Positions 51,114 to 59,904 of a stretch of DNA of 64,000 nt are shown here, piece by piece. Made by a program: the position numbers and the translations under genes. The notes under the pieces were generated by a model. It was not told where the DNA came from, did no database searches, and was given only the letters and a program-made list of their open reading frames with translations. This stretch comes from Gottschalkiaceae bacterium SANA (lineage in GTDB: Bacteria > Bacillota > Clostridia > Tissierellales > GPF-1): positions 1,674,001 to 1,738,000 of the forward strand of contig AP028876.1 of assembly GCA_036323355.1 (NCBI GenBank), written 5' to 3'. Position 1 is the first letter of the stretch, and each line of letters opens with the position of its first letter.

Positions 51114-52528
51114 TGGAAAAACGAGTCTTGTACGTTGCGTCCGAGGGGACGCCTTATGCAAAGAGCGGTGGACTTGGCGACGTCATTGGTTCCTTGCCTC
51201 ATGCCCTGCATAATGGTTGGATAGCGGATGTAATTATGCCAAAATATGCTCATATCGATAAGGAGAATCTTGAATTCGTTGAGAGTTTTGAAGTGAACTT
51301 GGGGTGGCGTCAATTGTATGCTGGCATCTATCGCAGTGAATATAAGGGAGTGATTTATTGGTTTATTGATAACGAGTATTATTTCCGTCGCGAACAATTA
51401 TATGGATATTTTGATGAAGCGGAACGATATCTCTTTTTTTCAGCAGCTGTAGTGGAATGGATTCAGAAAAATCCAAAGAAGTATCAAATGATACATTGCC
51501 ATGACTGGCAGTCTGCTTGGGCAGCTCAATTGATTAAGGAAAAGCGGATGCATCTTCCCGTTATCTTTACGATCCACAACCTTCGATATCAGGGTAGATA
51601 CGGAAAAGATGTGGCCGTAGATTTGATGGGCTACGATGGGATCATTAATGAAATGGAGTTTGACGGTGATTTAAATTTGATGAAAGGGGCCTTGGTAGCA
51701 TCGGATTATGTAACAACGGTTAGTCCAAGTTATGCTGAAGAAGTCATGGGGCATGCATACGGAGAAGGACTCGACCCGGTTCTGCGCGGTATAAAGAGTA
51801 AATTTCGTGGTGTTTTGAATGGTTTGGACTTGGAAAAATTCAATCCCATGACAGATCCGTTTATTAGATTTCCTTATCGCTATTCATGCAAGAAAAAGGC
51901 ACAAAACAAAGCAGCTTTGCAAGAGGAACTAGGACTTCCTCAAAATAGTCTGCCATTGATTGGGTTCGTAAGTCGTTTGGTGGAACAGAAGGGCTTGGAC
52001 TTGATTGTTTCTGTTATCCATGAATTGATTAATTTGGATTTGCAATTCGTTGTATTGGGAACTGGGGAACAACGATATGAAGAGTTACTGATAAAAACAA
52101 GCCGCGAATATCCCAAGCGATTTCGTGCAATTATTGATTTTGACGAGGGTTTGGCGCAAAGAATCTATGCTGCTTCCGATATGCTCTTGATGCCTTCTCG
52201 ATTCGAACCTTGTGGACTGACGCAAATGATCGCTCAGCGCTATGGTTCAATTCCAATTGTTCGTGCAACGGGCGGACTTAAAGATACAGTTTGTGATTAT
52301 GAACGGTCGGATGAAAATCCGAACGGCTTTGTTTTTGAACGATATGATGGATTTGCCATGATCGAAGCTGTTAAGCGTTCCATTCGGGCCTACCAAGATC
52401 CAAAGATATGGCAATCTTTAGTTCGTCAATCGGTTAATTCTGTAAGAAGTTGGGAAGACTCAGCAAAGGAATATGAGGATATTTATGACCAAGTGAGAGA
52501 GAGGTATAGTAGTGAAGGCGAGGTTTGA
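51113..52528 (+). CDS. glgA: glycogen synthase (ADP-glucose)
   Basis: A 471-residue GT5 glycosyltransferase. The ADP-glucose-binding KSGGLGDVIGSLPHAL is at the N terminus, HCHDWQSAWAAQLIK follows, and the C-terminal domain has SRFEPCGLTQMIAQRYGSIP with ATGGLKDTV. It elongates glycogen from the ADP-glucose made by GlgCD. TGATG overlap with glgD. Confidence 0.96.
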   Translation: MEKRVLYVASEGTPYAKSGGLGDVIGSLPHALHNGWIADVIMPKYAHIDKENLEFVESFEVNLGWRQLYAGIYRSEYKGVIYWFIDNEYYFRREQLYGYFDEAERYLFFSAAVVEWIQKNPKKYQMIHCHDWQSAWAAQLIKEKRMHLPVIFTIHNLRYQGRYGKDVAVDLMGYDGIINEMEFDGDLNLMKGALVASDYVTTVSPSYAEEVMGHAYGEGLDPVLRGIKSKFRGVLNGLDLEKFNPMTDPFIRFPYRYSCKKKAQNKAALQEELGLPQNSLPLIGFVSRLVEQKGLDLIVSVIHELINLDLQFVVLGTGEQRYEELLIKTSREYPKRFRAIIDFDEGLAQRIYAASDMLLMPSRFEPCGLTQMIAQRYGSIPIVRATGGLKDTVCDYERSDENPNGFVFERYDGFAMIEAVKRSIRAYQDPKIWQSLVRQSVNSVRSWEDSAKEYEDIYDQVRERYSSEGEV

Positions 52529-54383
52529 TTCGCAGGACCCGAAATATCGAAATCCTATTGGCGCAGTACACCTAGGTACGCCAATTACCTTTACGGTTGT
52601 TCTTGAAAAGAAAAAAACGGTACAATGCTTGATGCGCTATCGCGTTGGGCAAGAGTCGGAAGAAATTTGCTCCATGAAGAGAGTGGATGATGAGGAGAAT
52701 TGTTGTAGATACACATGTACCTTGATTATGCCAAAAGAACCATCCTTGGTTTGGTATGAATTTGTTATTCGTGACGGGGAAGAGTATGGCTATCTATGCA
52801 ATCCTGCTGATCGTTTAGGCGGAAAGGCGATTTTAGTCTCAGAACCAACGGCTCCCTTTCAAATCACTGTACATGGCGAGATTCCAAAAGTTCCAAAATG
52901 GTTTGTTGGTGGCGTGATGTATCAAATTTTTGTGGATCGATTTGCACAAGGAAAAAAAGCAGGGATATATCCGCGTCCAGTTTTACTGCATACGGATTGG
53001 AATGATTCACCGTATTATACGAGAGATGAAGAAGGACGAATTATTCGCTACGATTTTTTTGGTGGTACTTTAAATGGGATTAGGGAAAAACTCTCTTACT
53101 TGCAGGATCTAGGCATTAGCATTCTTTATTTGAATCCAATTTTTGAATCTCCAAGCAATCATAAATACGATACGGCTAATTATCAAAAGATCGATCCGAA
53201 TTTTGGAGATGAAATTGATTTTTCTCGTCTCTGTGAAGAAGCAGAACGACGAGGGATCTCCATTATTTTGGACGGCGTGTTCAGCCATGTCGGTAGCGAC
53301 AGTCTGTATTTTAATCGTGAAGGATTCTATGATGAAGTCGGTGCTTATCAATCAAAGGAATCTCCTTATTATGGATGGTTTCGATTTAGAAATCATCCCG
53401 ATGATTACGAATCATGGTGGGGAATTGACACCATGCCCAATATTGAAGAAGAAAATCCGGCGTATCAGGATTTTATTCTTGGGGAAGATACCGGTGTGAT
53501 TGCACATTGGATGAAAATAGGCGTTAAGGGCTGGCGGCTCGATGTTGCAGATGAGTTACCAGATCGTTTTATTCAAGGGATTCATCAACGTGTTCAGGAA
53601 GAAAATCCGGAAGGGATCGTGATTGGTGAGGTCTGGGAGGACGCCTCCAATAAAATCAGTTATGGAAAACAACGGGAGTATCTATTTGGTGGAGAGTTGG
53701 ATTCTGTAATGAACTATCCCTATCGAGAAGGGATTCTGCGTTTTGTTCGACAGGAGGAAAACGCAAGCAAACTATGCAGGATCATTCGATCAATTCATGA
53801 GAATTATCCAAGGGAAATTTTTCAACAGCTAATGAATTTTCTTGGTACCCATGACACAATTCGTGTGTTGAATGCGATGATTTATAGAGAAGAACCCAAC
53901 AAGCCCAAAAGTAAATTGATGGAGTGGACTTTGCAGGAAGAAGAAATGAATTTGGCGGTCAAGCGTCTGGCTTTGGCCGTTCAATTGTTGTTTACTCTTC
54001 CTGGCGTACCTTGTGTATATTACGGTGATGAGGTCGGTTTGGAAGGCTGGAAAGACCCTTTTAACCGTAAAACATATCCTTGGGGGCATGAAAATCGATT
54101 GATTTACGACTTGTATGAGAAATGGATTCGCCGATATCATCAATACCCATCGCTCTCTTGTGGAAGTTTTAAAACTGGCGAAATGATTGGTCAATGTTTT
54201 ACTCATGTTAGGGAAGCGGAAAATCAAATGATTTTTTCAGTTGTTAATTCCGGAAAGGAACGGGTAAAAGGAAAATTTCCGTGCACTGGAATTTGGATAG
54301 ATTTGGAAAGTCAAGAAGAGTTGGAGATGTATTGGAGCATAGAGGGTATATTTGGTCGAGTTTTCGTAAAAAGAGCAGATTGA
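52512..54383 (+). CDS. GH13 alpha-amylase family glucanohydrolase
   Basis: A 623-residue cytoplasmic enzyme without signal peptide. An N-terminal beta domain (about 1-125) like that of neopullulanases/cyclomaltodextrinases precedes the barrel, which has DGVFSHVGSDS, the nucleophile Asp in GWRLDVADELPD, the acid Glu in VIGEVWEDAS and the His-Asp in LGTHDTIRV. It probably trims dextrins left by phosphorylase or debranches. The start is GTG at 52512, inside the end of glgA, preceded by GAGAGG. Confidence 0.9.
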   Translation: MKARFDSQDPKYRNPIGAVHLGTPITFTVVLEKKKTVQCLMRYRVGQESEEICSMKRVDDEENCCRYTCTLIMPKEPSLVWYEFVIRDGEEYGYLCNPADRLGGKAILVSEPTAPFQITVHGEIPKVPKWFVGGVMYQIFVDRFAQGKKAGIYPRPVLLHTDWNDSPYYTRDEEGRIIRYDFFGGTLNGIREKLSYLQDLGISILYLNPIFESPSNHKYDTANYQKIDPNFGDEIDFSRLCEEAERRGISIILDGVFSHVGSDSLYFNREGFYDEVGAYQSKESPYYGWFRFRNHPDDYESWWGIDTMPNIEEENPAYQDFILGEDTGVIAHWMKIGVKGWRLDVADELPDRFIQGIHQRVQEENPEGIVIGEVWEDASNKISYGKQREYLFGGELDSVMNYPYREGILRFVRQEENASKLCRIIRSIHENYPREIFQQLMNFLGTHDTIRVLNAMIYREEPNKPKSKLMEWTLQEEEMNLAVKRLALAVQLLFTLPGVPCVYYGDEVGLEGWKDPFNRKTYPWGHENRLIYDLYEKWIRRYHQYPSLSCGSFKTGEMIGQCFTHVREAENQMIFSVVNSGKERVKGKFPCTGIWIDLESQEELEMYWSIEGIFGRVFVKRAD

Positions 54384-54394
54384 CGTTGAGAGAC

Positions 54395-54423
54395 TTGTTC
54401 CTTTTTCGTATTCGGTTTATAAT
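54395..54423 (+). promoter_or_regulatory. promoter of the PHP phosphatase gene
   Basis: TTGTTC (54395-54400), 17 bases, a perfect TATAAT (54418-54423), 27 bases before the start codon. Confidence 0.65.
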
Positions 54424-54449
54424 GAGTTCAATAAAACTAGGAGGTCTAT

Positions 54450-55217
54450 ATGTTCGATTCGCATATCCACTCCTCGATTTCTTCGGATTCTACCCTAGAG
54501 GCTACCGATGCACTTCGAGAGTTAAAAGAAAAAAATATCGGTGGAACTTTTACGGAACATTATGATTTTGGATATCCGGAAGCGGACTCATTTTTATTTG
54601 ATCCCAAGGGCTATTTTTCGAAGTATGATGACTTGAGAAGCAGCCAATTCTTCTTGGGCGTTGAATTGGGATTGGTGCCAGGATTCGGAAAAAGCGCAGC
54701 AGATTTGATTCGAAACTATCCCTTTGATTATGTAATCGGATCGATTCATGTTGTTGAAAACATCGACATTTATTATCCAGAGTTTTATACTGACCGATCG
54801 AAAACAGAGACCTATGGCGCCTACTTAAAAGCTATGGAGGCTTGTATTCTTGAATTTTCCGATTTCGACGCTCTAGGCCATATTGATTATATAGCAAGAT
54901 ATGCGCCATATCCCGATCCAGAAGTTTGGTCGGATTCCAACTTGCATCATCTTTTGGACCGTGTATTGAAAGCGTTAATTGAAACAGGACGCGTATTGGA
55001 ATTAAACACGAGACGGATTGAGACGAATGCTGACTTTGAATCCATTCGACCCATCTATATCCGCTATGCGGAGTTGGGTGGACATGCGGTGACCCTTGGA
55101 TCAGATGCGCACACCAGTGAGCGCATAGGCTGGAAGATAAGAGAAGCCCATACCTTTATTGAATCATTGGGTTTAAAAGCAGTTGTCTTTCAAAAGCGAA
55201 AGATGATTTACCTATAG
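54450..55217 (+). CDS. PHP-domain phosphatase (HisJ/HisK-type histidinol-phosphatase)
   Basis: A 255-residue PHP-fold phosphoesterase. Metal ligands appear as MFDSHIHSSISSD at the start, GTFTEHYD, ELGLV, SIHVVEN, LGHIDYIARY and LGSDAHTSERIG near the end. Its closest named family is histidinol-phosphate phosphatase, but no histidine gene is nearby, so a different phosphate ester is possible. AGGAGG precedes the ATG. Confidence 0.85.
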   Translation: MFDSHIHSSISSDSTLEATDALRELKEKNIGGTFTEHYDFGYPEADSFLFDPKGYFSKYDDLRSSQFFLGVELGLVPGFGKSAADLIRNYPFDYVIGSIHVVENIDIYYPEFYTDRSKTETYGAYLKAMEACILEFSDFDALGHIDYIARYAPYPDPEVWSDSNLHHLLDRVLKALIETGRVLELNTRRIETNADFESIRPIYIRYAELGGHAVTLGSDAHTSERIGWKIREAHTFIESLGLKAVVFQKRKMIYL

Positions 55218-55266
55218 AGTCGGCTTAAATGGAATGATTGGGTTTGGAAAAGGAGAGGGAGGCGAA

Positions 55267-56928
55267 ATGAAGATAAAGGAGCGGTATCAAAAATGGATTG
55301 ACAGTTCGTATTTATCTGAAAAAGATCGCGTGAGTCTTTTGAAAATTACGGAAGGATCGGAAATAAAAGAATGTTTTGGTCGTGAACTTACTTTCGGAAC
55401 AGGAGGCATGCGCGGAGAGTTGGGATTAGGACCCAATCGGATGAACCGGTATATGGTGGGAAAAGTTGTTCAAGCGGCCATGACGCATCTTCGAGATGGT
55501 AAAGATGAACCACGAGTGATTATTGCCTTCGATACGCGTCGCATGTCGCGATTGTTCGCTGATGAGGCTGCGCGGGTTGCTTTGGCTAATGGTGCGCGAG
55601 TTTTTCTTTTTGATGGAGAACGCCCTGTACCAGAATTGTCCTTTGCTGTTCGTAAGCTTCAAGCTGATATTGGGATTATGATCACCGCTAGTCATAATCC
55701 ACCTGAATACAATGGCGTGAAACTGTATGGCGCCGATGGGGCGCAATTGGTACCGAAACGAATACAGCCGATTATTGACGCCTTCTCTGCTATTACGGAA
55801 TTGGCATTGATTCATCGGGATCATTCTAATTGTTTATCGGATCATACAAAGTTTTCCTATCTTGGTGAAGAGATGGATGAGTTTTATGTTTCCTATTGCC
55901 TCTCTCAAAAGAAAAGAAAAGATGTTGATTGTGCAATCAAAGTCGTTTATACACCACTTCATGGTGCTGGAAATCGTTTGGTTCGCCGCGTTTTGGCAAG
56001 ACGTGGTTATCAGAACGTATGGACCGTTAGCTCTCAAGAACGTCCAGACCCTGATTTTTCAACGGTAAGTACACCGAATCCCGAGGAATCGGAAGCGATG
56101 CAGCTTGCTGTTGAGTTGGCAAAAAAAAGGGATGCGGATCTTGTACTTGCAACGGATCCGGACTGTGATCGTGTTGGTGTGGTTGTTATGGATCAAGGGA
56201 AGCCATTTCCTTTAAATGGCAATCAAATTGGCGCTTTGTTGTTGAATTACTTGATCAATCAAACCCATGAAATTCCAAAAGGGGCAACCGTGGTGAAAAC
56301 CATCGTGACAAGTGACCTGGGACGAAAAATTGCGGAGAAAAACGGATTGATCTGCGAGGAAACCTTGACTGGATTTAAGTATATTGGAGAAAAAATTGAA
56401 TCGTTTCAATCATTGGAAGACCGCTCTTTCTTCTTTGGTTACGAAGAAAGTTACGGATATTTGACGGGAAATCAGGTGCGAGACAAGGATGGCGTGCTCG
56501 CTGCCATGTTGATTGTTGAAATGGCTTCCTTTTACTGTTGCCACGGTGTTTCATTGCGCAGCCATCTTCAAGAGATCTATCATGATTTTGGATTCTATAA
56601 AGAAGCATTGGATTCCTTTGAAAGCAAAGGATTAAAGGGACAAGAAAAAATTCAAAAGATAATGGAACGATTTCGAACAAGGTCTCCTTTTTTAGGGTCG
56701 CAGATAAAAATAATTGATTATCTGTCTTCCGATACGGGTCTTCCTACTGAAAACGTCATCAAAGTCTTTTTTGAGTCGGCATGGGTGGCAATTCGTCCTT
56801 CTGGAACAGAGCCAAAATTGAAGTGCTACTATTCGACCTGGGCGGATAGCCAAGCGGCTTCTGATGAATCTATGGAAATGATTCAAAAACAAATGCGTGA
56901 ATTTATTCATGCAGAGTTTGACAAATAG
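55267..56928 (+). CDS. pgcA: phosphoglucomutase (alpha-D-phosphohexomutase family)
   Basis: A 553-residue enzyme interconverting glucose-1- and glucose-6-phosphate, linking the glg operon to glycolysis. Signatures are FGTGGMRGELGLGPNRMN near the N terminus, the phosphoserine loop IMITASHNPPEYNG, the metal loop ATDPDCDRVGVVV, the sugar loop GYEESYGYL and the phosphate-binding RPSGTEPKLKCYY. The ATG at 55267 follows GAGAGGGAGG. Its last codons hold the -35 of the thrS promoter. Phosphopentomutase or phosphomannomutase activity cannot be excluded. Confidence 0.92.
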   Translation: MKIKERYQKWIDSSYLSEKDRVSLLKITEGSEIKECFGRELTFGTGGMRGELGLGPNRMNRYMVGKVVQAAMTHLRDGKDEPRVIIAFDTRRMSRLFADEAARVALANGARVFLFDGERPVPELSFAVRKLQADIGIMITASHNPPEYNGVKLYGADGAQLVPKRIQPIIDAFSAITELALIHRDHSNCLSDHTKFSYLGEEMDEFYVSYCLSQKKRKDVDCAIKVVYTPLHGAGNRLVRRVLARRGYQNVWTVSSQERPDPDFSTVSTPNPEESEAMQLAVELAKKRDADLVLATDPDCDRVGVVVMDQGKPFPLNGNQIGALLLNYLINQTHEIPKGATVVKTIVTSDLGRKIAEKNGLICEETLTGFKYIGEKIESFQSLEDRSFFFGYEESYGYLTGNQVRDKDGVLAAMLIVEMASFYCCHGVSLRSHLQEIYHDFGFYKEALDSFESKGLKGQEKIQKIMERFRTRSPFLGSQIKIIDYLSSDTGLPTENVIKVFFESAWVAIRPSGTEPKLKCYYSTWADSQAASDESMEMIQKQMREFIHAEFDK

Positions 56929-56946
56929 CTGTGAAAGAATTATAAT
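56918..56946 (+). promoter_or_regulatory. thrS promoter (perfect consensus)
   Basis: TTGACA (56918-56923), exactly 17 bases, TATAAT (56941-56946). The -35 lies inside the last codons of the mutase gene. Confidence 0.88.
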
Positions 56947-56959
56947 AGCTTCAATTAGA

Positions 56960-57236
56960 AAAGCAATGAAGGGACGAGTAAAGATTGGATGCCTCTAGAG
57001 AGGGTGGGATGCTGGAAACCACCTAGGCCTATAGTTTTGAAAACTAACCTGGAGCTGGATCAAAGACCTTATGACAGGTGAAAACCTGCGACAGGTGCTA
57101 GCCTGTGCGAGGTAATGATTCCCGTTTGGACACGTTACGTCTTTTGAGGAAATAGCAGTTTTTTTGTTATTTCGAATTAGGGTGGTACCACGTGATGCAT
57201 ACCTCTCGTCCCTATTAAGGACGAGGGGTTTTTTTA
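56960..57236 (+). promoter_or_regulatory. threonyl T-box leader
   Basis: A T-box riboswitch filling the 339-base gap before thrS. Stem I has a GGTGG/CCACC distal hairpin; the specifier reads ACT (Thr, 57043-57045) after GAAA. The T-box sequence GGGTGGTACCACG is at about 57178-57191. The terminator CCTCTCGTCC/GGACGAGGGG (57202-57228) ends in seven T. Uncharged tRNA-Thr should promote read-through into thrS. Confidence 0.93.
57202..57236 (+). terminator. T-box regulated terminator before thrS
   Basis: Ten-base stem with loop CTATTAA-type apex and a T run, 30 bases before the thrS start codon. Confidence 0.9.
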
Positions 57237-57267
57237 TGTTTTTTTATTCTGTAAAGGAGGGTTTTGG

Positions 57268-59181
57268 ATGAATCAAAATGTACAAGTAACGTTGCCGGAT
57301 GGATCGATCAAAGAGGTGCAAAAAGGCACGACAATTCTAGATGTTGCAAGAGGGATTTCCGAAGGTTTGGCGCGAGTGATTGTAGGGGCCAAATGGAATG
57401 GGGAGTTGACTGATCTAAATGAAACCATTGAAATAGATGGTCAATTGTCTTTAATTAAGATGGACGAAGAAGATGGAAAACATTTTTTCTGGCATACAAG
57501 TGCCCATCTGATGGCACATGCGATTCAAAACTTGTTTCCAGATACCAAGTTTGCAATTGGACCGGCAATCAAGGAAGGTTTTTATTATGATGTAGAAACC
57601 GAGCATCGTTTTACACCGGAAGATTTGGAAAAATTGGAAGTGGAAATGAAAAAGCTGGCAAAACAAAATTTTGCAATGGAAAAAGAAATTCTATCTCGAG
57701 AGGCAGCACTGAGCCTATTCCGCGAAAAGGAAGAAGACTATAAGGTTGAATTGATTGAAGACCTGCCAGAGGATGCGGAAATTTCAATTTACCGCCAAGG
57801 AGATTTTATTGATCTGTGCAAGGGACCTCATTTGTTGGGAACCAAGCGAATTAAAGCGATTAAACTCATGAGTATTGCAGGTGCTTACTGGCGTGGTGAT
57901 GAAAAAAGAACCATGTTGCAACGGATTTATGGGATTACCTTTGAAAAGAAAAAAGAGCTGGATGCCTATTTAGAGAGAATCGAAGAAGCAAAAAAACGTG
58001 ATCATCGTCGTTTGGGAAAAGAATTGGGACTCTTTGTTATGCACAAGGAAGGTCCTGGATTTCCTTTCTTCCTACCAAAGGGAATGGTCATTCGAAATCT
58101 ATTGCAGGATCTATGGAAACGAGAGCATATCCTGCGTGGTTACGGCGAAATTATGACACCTTTGATTTTGAACGAAGACTTGTGGCATACCTCAGGTCAT
58201 TGGGATCACTATCAAGATAATATGTATTTCACAAAAATCGATGAAGAAGATTATGCGATTAAACCTATGAACTGTCCTGGTTCCATGTTAGCTTATAAGA
58301 GCGGACGCTATTCCTACCGGGATTTACCATTGCGAATGGGCGAATTGGGTCTTGTGCATCGCCATGAAGCTGCAGGAGCCTTGCATGGACTGTTCCGTGT
58401 TCGTTCATTCACACAAGATGACGCTCATATCTTTATGACACCTGAGCAAATCAAAGATGAAATTATCGGGGTTATGAAGTTTGTCGATGATATTTATGCG
58501 ATTTTTGGATTCAAATATAACGTAGAGGTATCTACACGTCCTGAGGATTCCATGGGAACTGATGAAGAGTGGGAACATGCAACGGCTTCTCTTGTTTCTG
58601 CATTGGACGAGTTGGAACAACCTTATACCATTAATGAGGGAGACGGTGCTTTTTACGGTCCGAAAATTGATATTCATTTGGAGGATGCGATTGGTAGAAC
58701 ATGGCAATGCGGCACGGTTCAACTCGATTTCCAAATGCCTCAGCGTTTTGAGTTGTCCTATGTTGGTGCCGATAATCAGAAACATGTGCCAATCATGATT
58801 CATCGCGTGATTTTTGGAAGTATTGAACGATTTATCGGTATATTGATCGAGCATTATGCAGGTAAATTCCCGGTATGGTTGTCGCCTGTTCAGGTATCGG
58901 TTTTACCGATTAGCGATAAATATAATGAGTATGCGAAAGAAGTTATGAATTCCTTGCAAGGTGCGGGTGTTCGTGTTGATATGGATCAACGTACAGAGAA
59001 AATTGGATACAAAATTCGCGAAGCACAATTGCAAAAGACGCCATATATGATTATTGTGGGTGAAAAAGAAGTGGAAGCAAAAGCTGTAGCCGTGAGGAAT
59101 CGAGATGCAGGCGATCTTGGCGCTATGGAACTCAACGATTTTATTGCGCGGATCCATGAAGAAGTGGAACAGTATCAATAA
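57268..59181 (+). CDS. thrS: threonine--tRNA ligase
   Basis: A 637-residue class II synthetase with all domains. TGS domain at the N terminus (VTLPDGSIKEVQKGTTILDV); editing domain with HTSAHLMAHAIQ and DLCKGPHL; catalytic core with the zinc cysteine in PMNCPGSML and motif 2 in RHEAAGALHGLFRVR; then the anticodon-binding domain. AAAGGAGG precedes the ATG. Its stop shares bases with the rsmE start. Confidence 0.98.
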   Translation: MNQNVQVTLPDGSIKEVQKGTTILDVARGISEGLARVIVGAKWNGELTDLNETIEIDGQLSLIKMDEEDGKHFFWHTSAHLMAHAIQNLFPDTKFAIGPAIKEGFYYDVETEHRFTPEDLEKLEVEMKKLAKQNFAMEKEILSREAALSLFREKEEDYKVELIEDLPEDAEISIYRQGDFIDLCKGPHLLGTKRIKAIKLMSIAGAYWRGDEKRTMLQRIYGITFEKKKELDAYLERIEEAKKRDHRRLGKELGLFVMHKEGPGFPFFLPKGMVIRNLLQDLWKREHILRGYGEIMTPLILNEDLWHTSGHWDHYQDNMYFTKIDEEDYAIKPMNCPGSMLAYKSGRYSYRDLPLRMGELGLVHRHEAAGALHGLFRVRSFTQDDAHIFMTPEQIKDEIIGVMKFVDDIYAIFGFKYNVEVSTRPEDSMGTDEEWEHATASLVSALDELEQPYTINEGDGAFYGPKIDIHLEDAIGRTWQCGTVQLDFQMPQRFELSYVGADNQKHVPIMIHRVIFGSIERFIGILIEHYAGKFPVWLSPVQVSVLPISDKYNEYAKEVMNSLQGAGVRVDMDQRTEKIGYKIREAQLQKTPYMIIVGEKEVEAKAVAVRNRDAGDLGAMELNDFIARIHEEVEQYQ

Positions 59182-59888
59182 TGAATCTGATTTTATTGCG
59201 CGAGAAGGATTTTCTTCCCTCTGGACTGGCGAAAGTCAGTCCGCGGCAGGAGCGCCATATTCGAAAGGTGCATCGAGCGGTCAATGGGCAAACGCTGCGT
59301 GTGGGTCTGGAAAATGGAAAGATGGGTTTTGGTACGATACGATCGATGGAAGACGAGGCCATTCTCCTGGATGTGGATTGCACCGAGGAACCGCCAGCAC
59401 CCTCTTCCATCCGTTTGATCTTAGCGATGCCAAGACCTAAGGCCTTAAAACGTATTATCCAGGATATAACGACCCTTGGGATCAAGGAATTGCACATTAT
59501 TAAAACCTGGCGTGTGGAGAAGAGTTATTGGTCGTCTCCGGCATTGGCTGCAGAGAGCTTGGAAGAGCAGATTCGATTGGGATTGGAACAGGGGCGTGAT
59601 ACGGTTTTTCCTACAATTACCATTCATCCCTATTTTAAGCCCTTTGTTGAAGATCTTTTGCCGGAGATCAGCGAGGGGAGTCTTAAACTTGTTGCGCATC
59701 CGAAAACAGATCAACAAGCACCACGTGATGTTCAAGAACCGATTACACTTGTCATTGGACCTGAGGGTGGATTTATCGAATATGAAATTCAGCAGTTTGA
59801 AGAGATTGGTTTTCAAATTGTTTCTCTTGGGGATCGAATTATGCGCGTCGAAACAGCGATACCCATATTAATCGGACGACTCACTTAG
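59181..59888 (+). CDS. rsmE: 16S rRNA (uracil(1498)-N3)-methyltransferase
   Basis: A 235-residue SPOUT methyltransferase. The N-terminal PUA-like domain has RQERHIRKVHRAVNGQTLRV; the knotted C-terminal domain has LAMPRPKALKRIIQDITTLG, TLVIGPEGGFIEYE and LGDRIMRVETA. TAATG overlap with thrS. Its stop lies in the loop of a terminator shared with the convergent helicase gene, with the two coding ends overlapping by 8 bases. Confidence 0.95.
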   Translation: MNLILLREKDFLPSGLAKVSPRQERHIRKVHRAVNGQTLRVGLENGKMGFGTIRSMEDEAILLDVDCTEEPPAPSSIRLILAMPRPKALKRIIQDITTLGIKELHIIKTWRVEKSYWSSPALAAESLEEQIRLGLEQGRDTVFPTITIHPYFKPFVEDLLPEISEGSLKLVAHPKTDQQAPRDVQEPITLVIGPEGGFIEYEIQQFEEIGFQIVSLGDRIMRVETAIPILIGRLT

Positions 59889-59904
59889 AGTCGTCCGATT
59901 TTTT
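59869..59904. terminator. bidirectional terminator shared by rsmE and the helicase gene
   Basis: ATCGGACGACTC pairs with GAGTCGTCCGAT around a short loop holding the stop codons of both convergent genes, with a T run on the plus strand and A residues before it. Confidence 0.88.

Noticed and set aside
53143-53499. A 118-residue frame inside the GH13 amylase gene.
   Set aside because: It is an out-of-frame shadow on the same strand; the amylase frame carries the catalytic motifs through this region.
54281-54565. A 94-residue frame spanning the amylase end and the PHP phosphatase start.
   Set aside because: It overlaps both real genes and a promoter, and encodes no recognisable domain.
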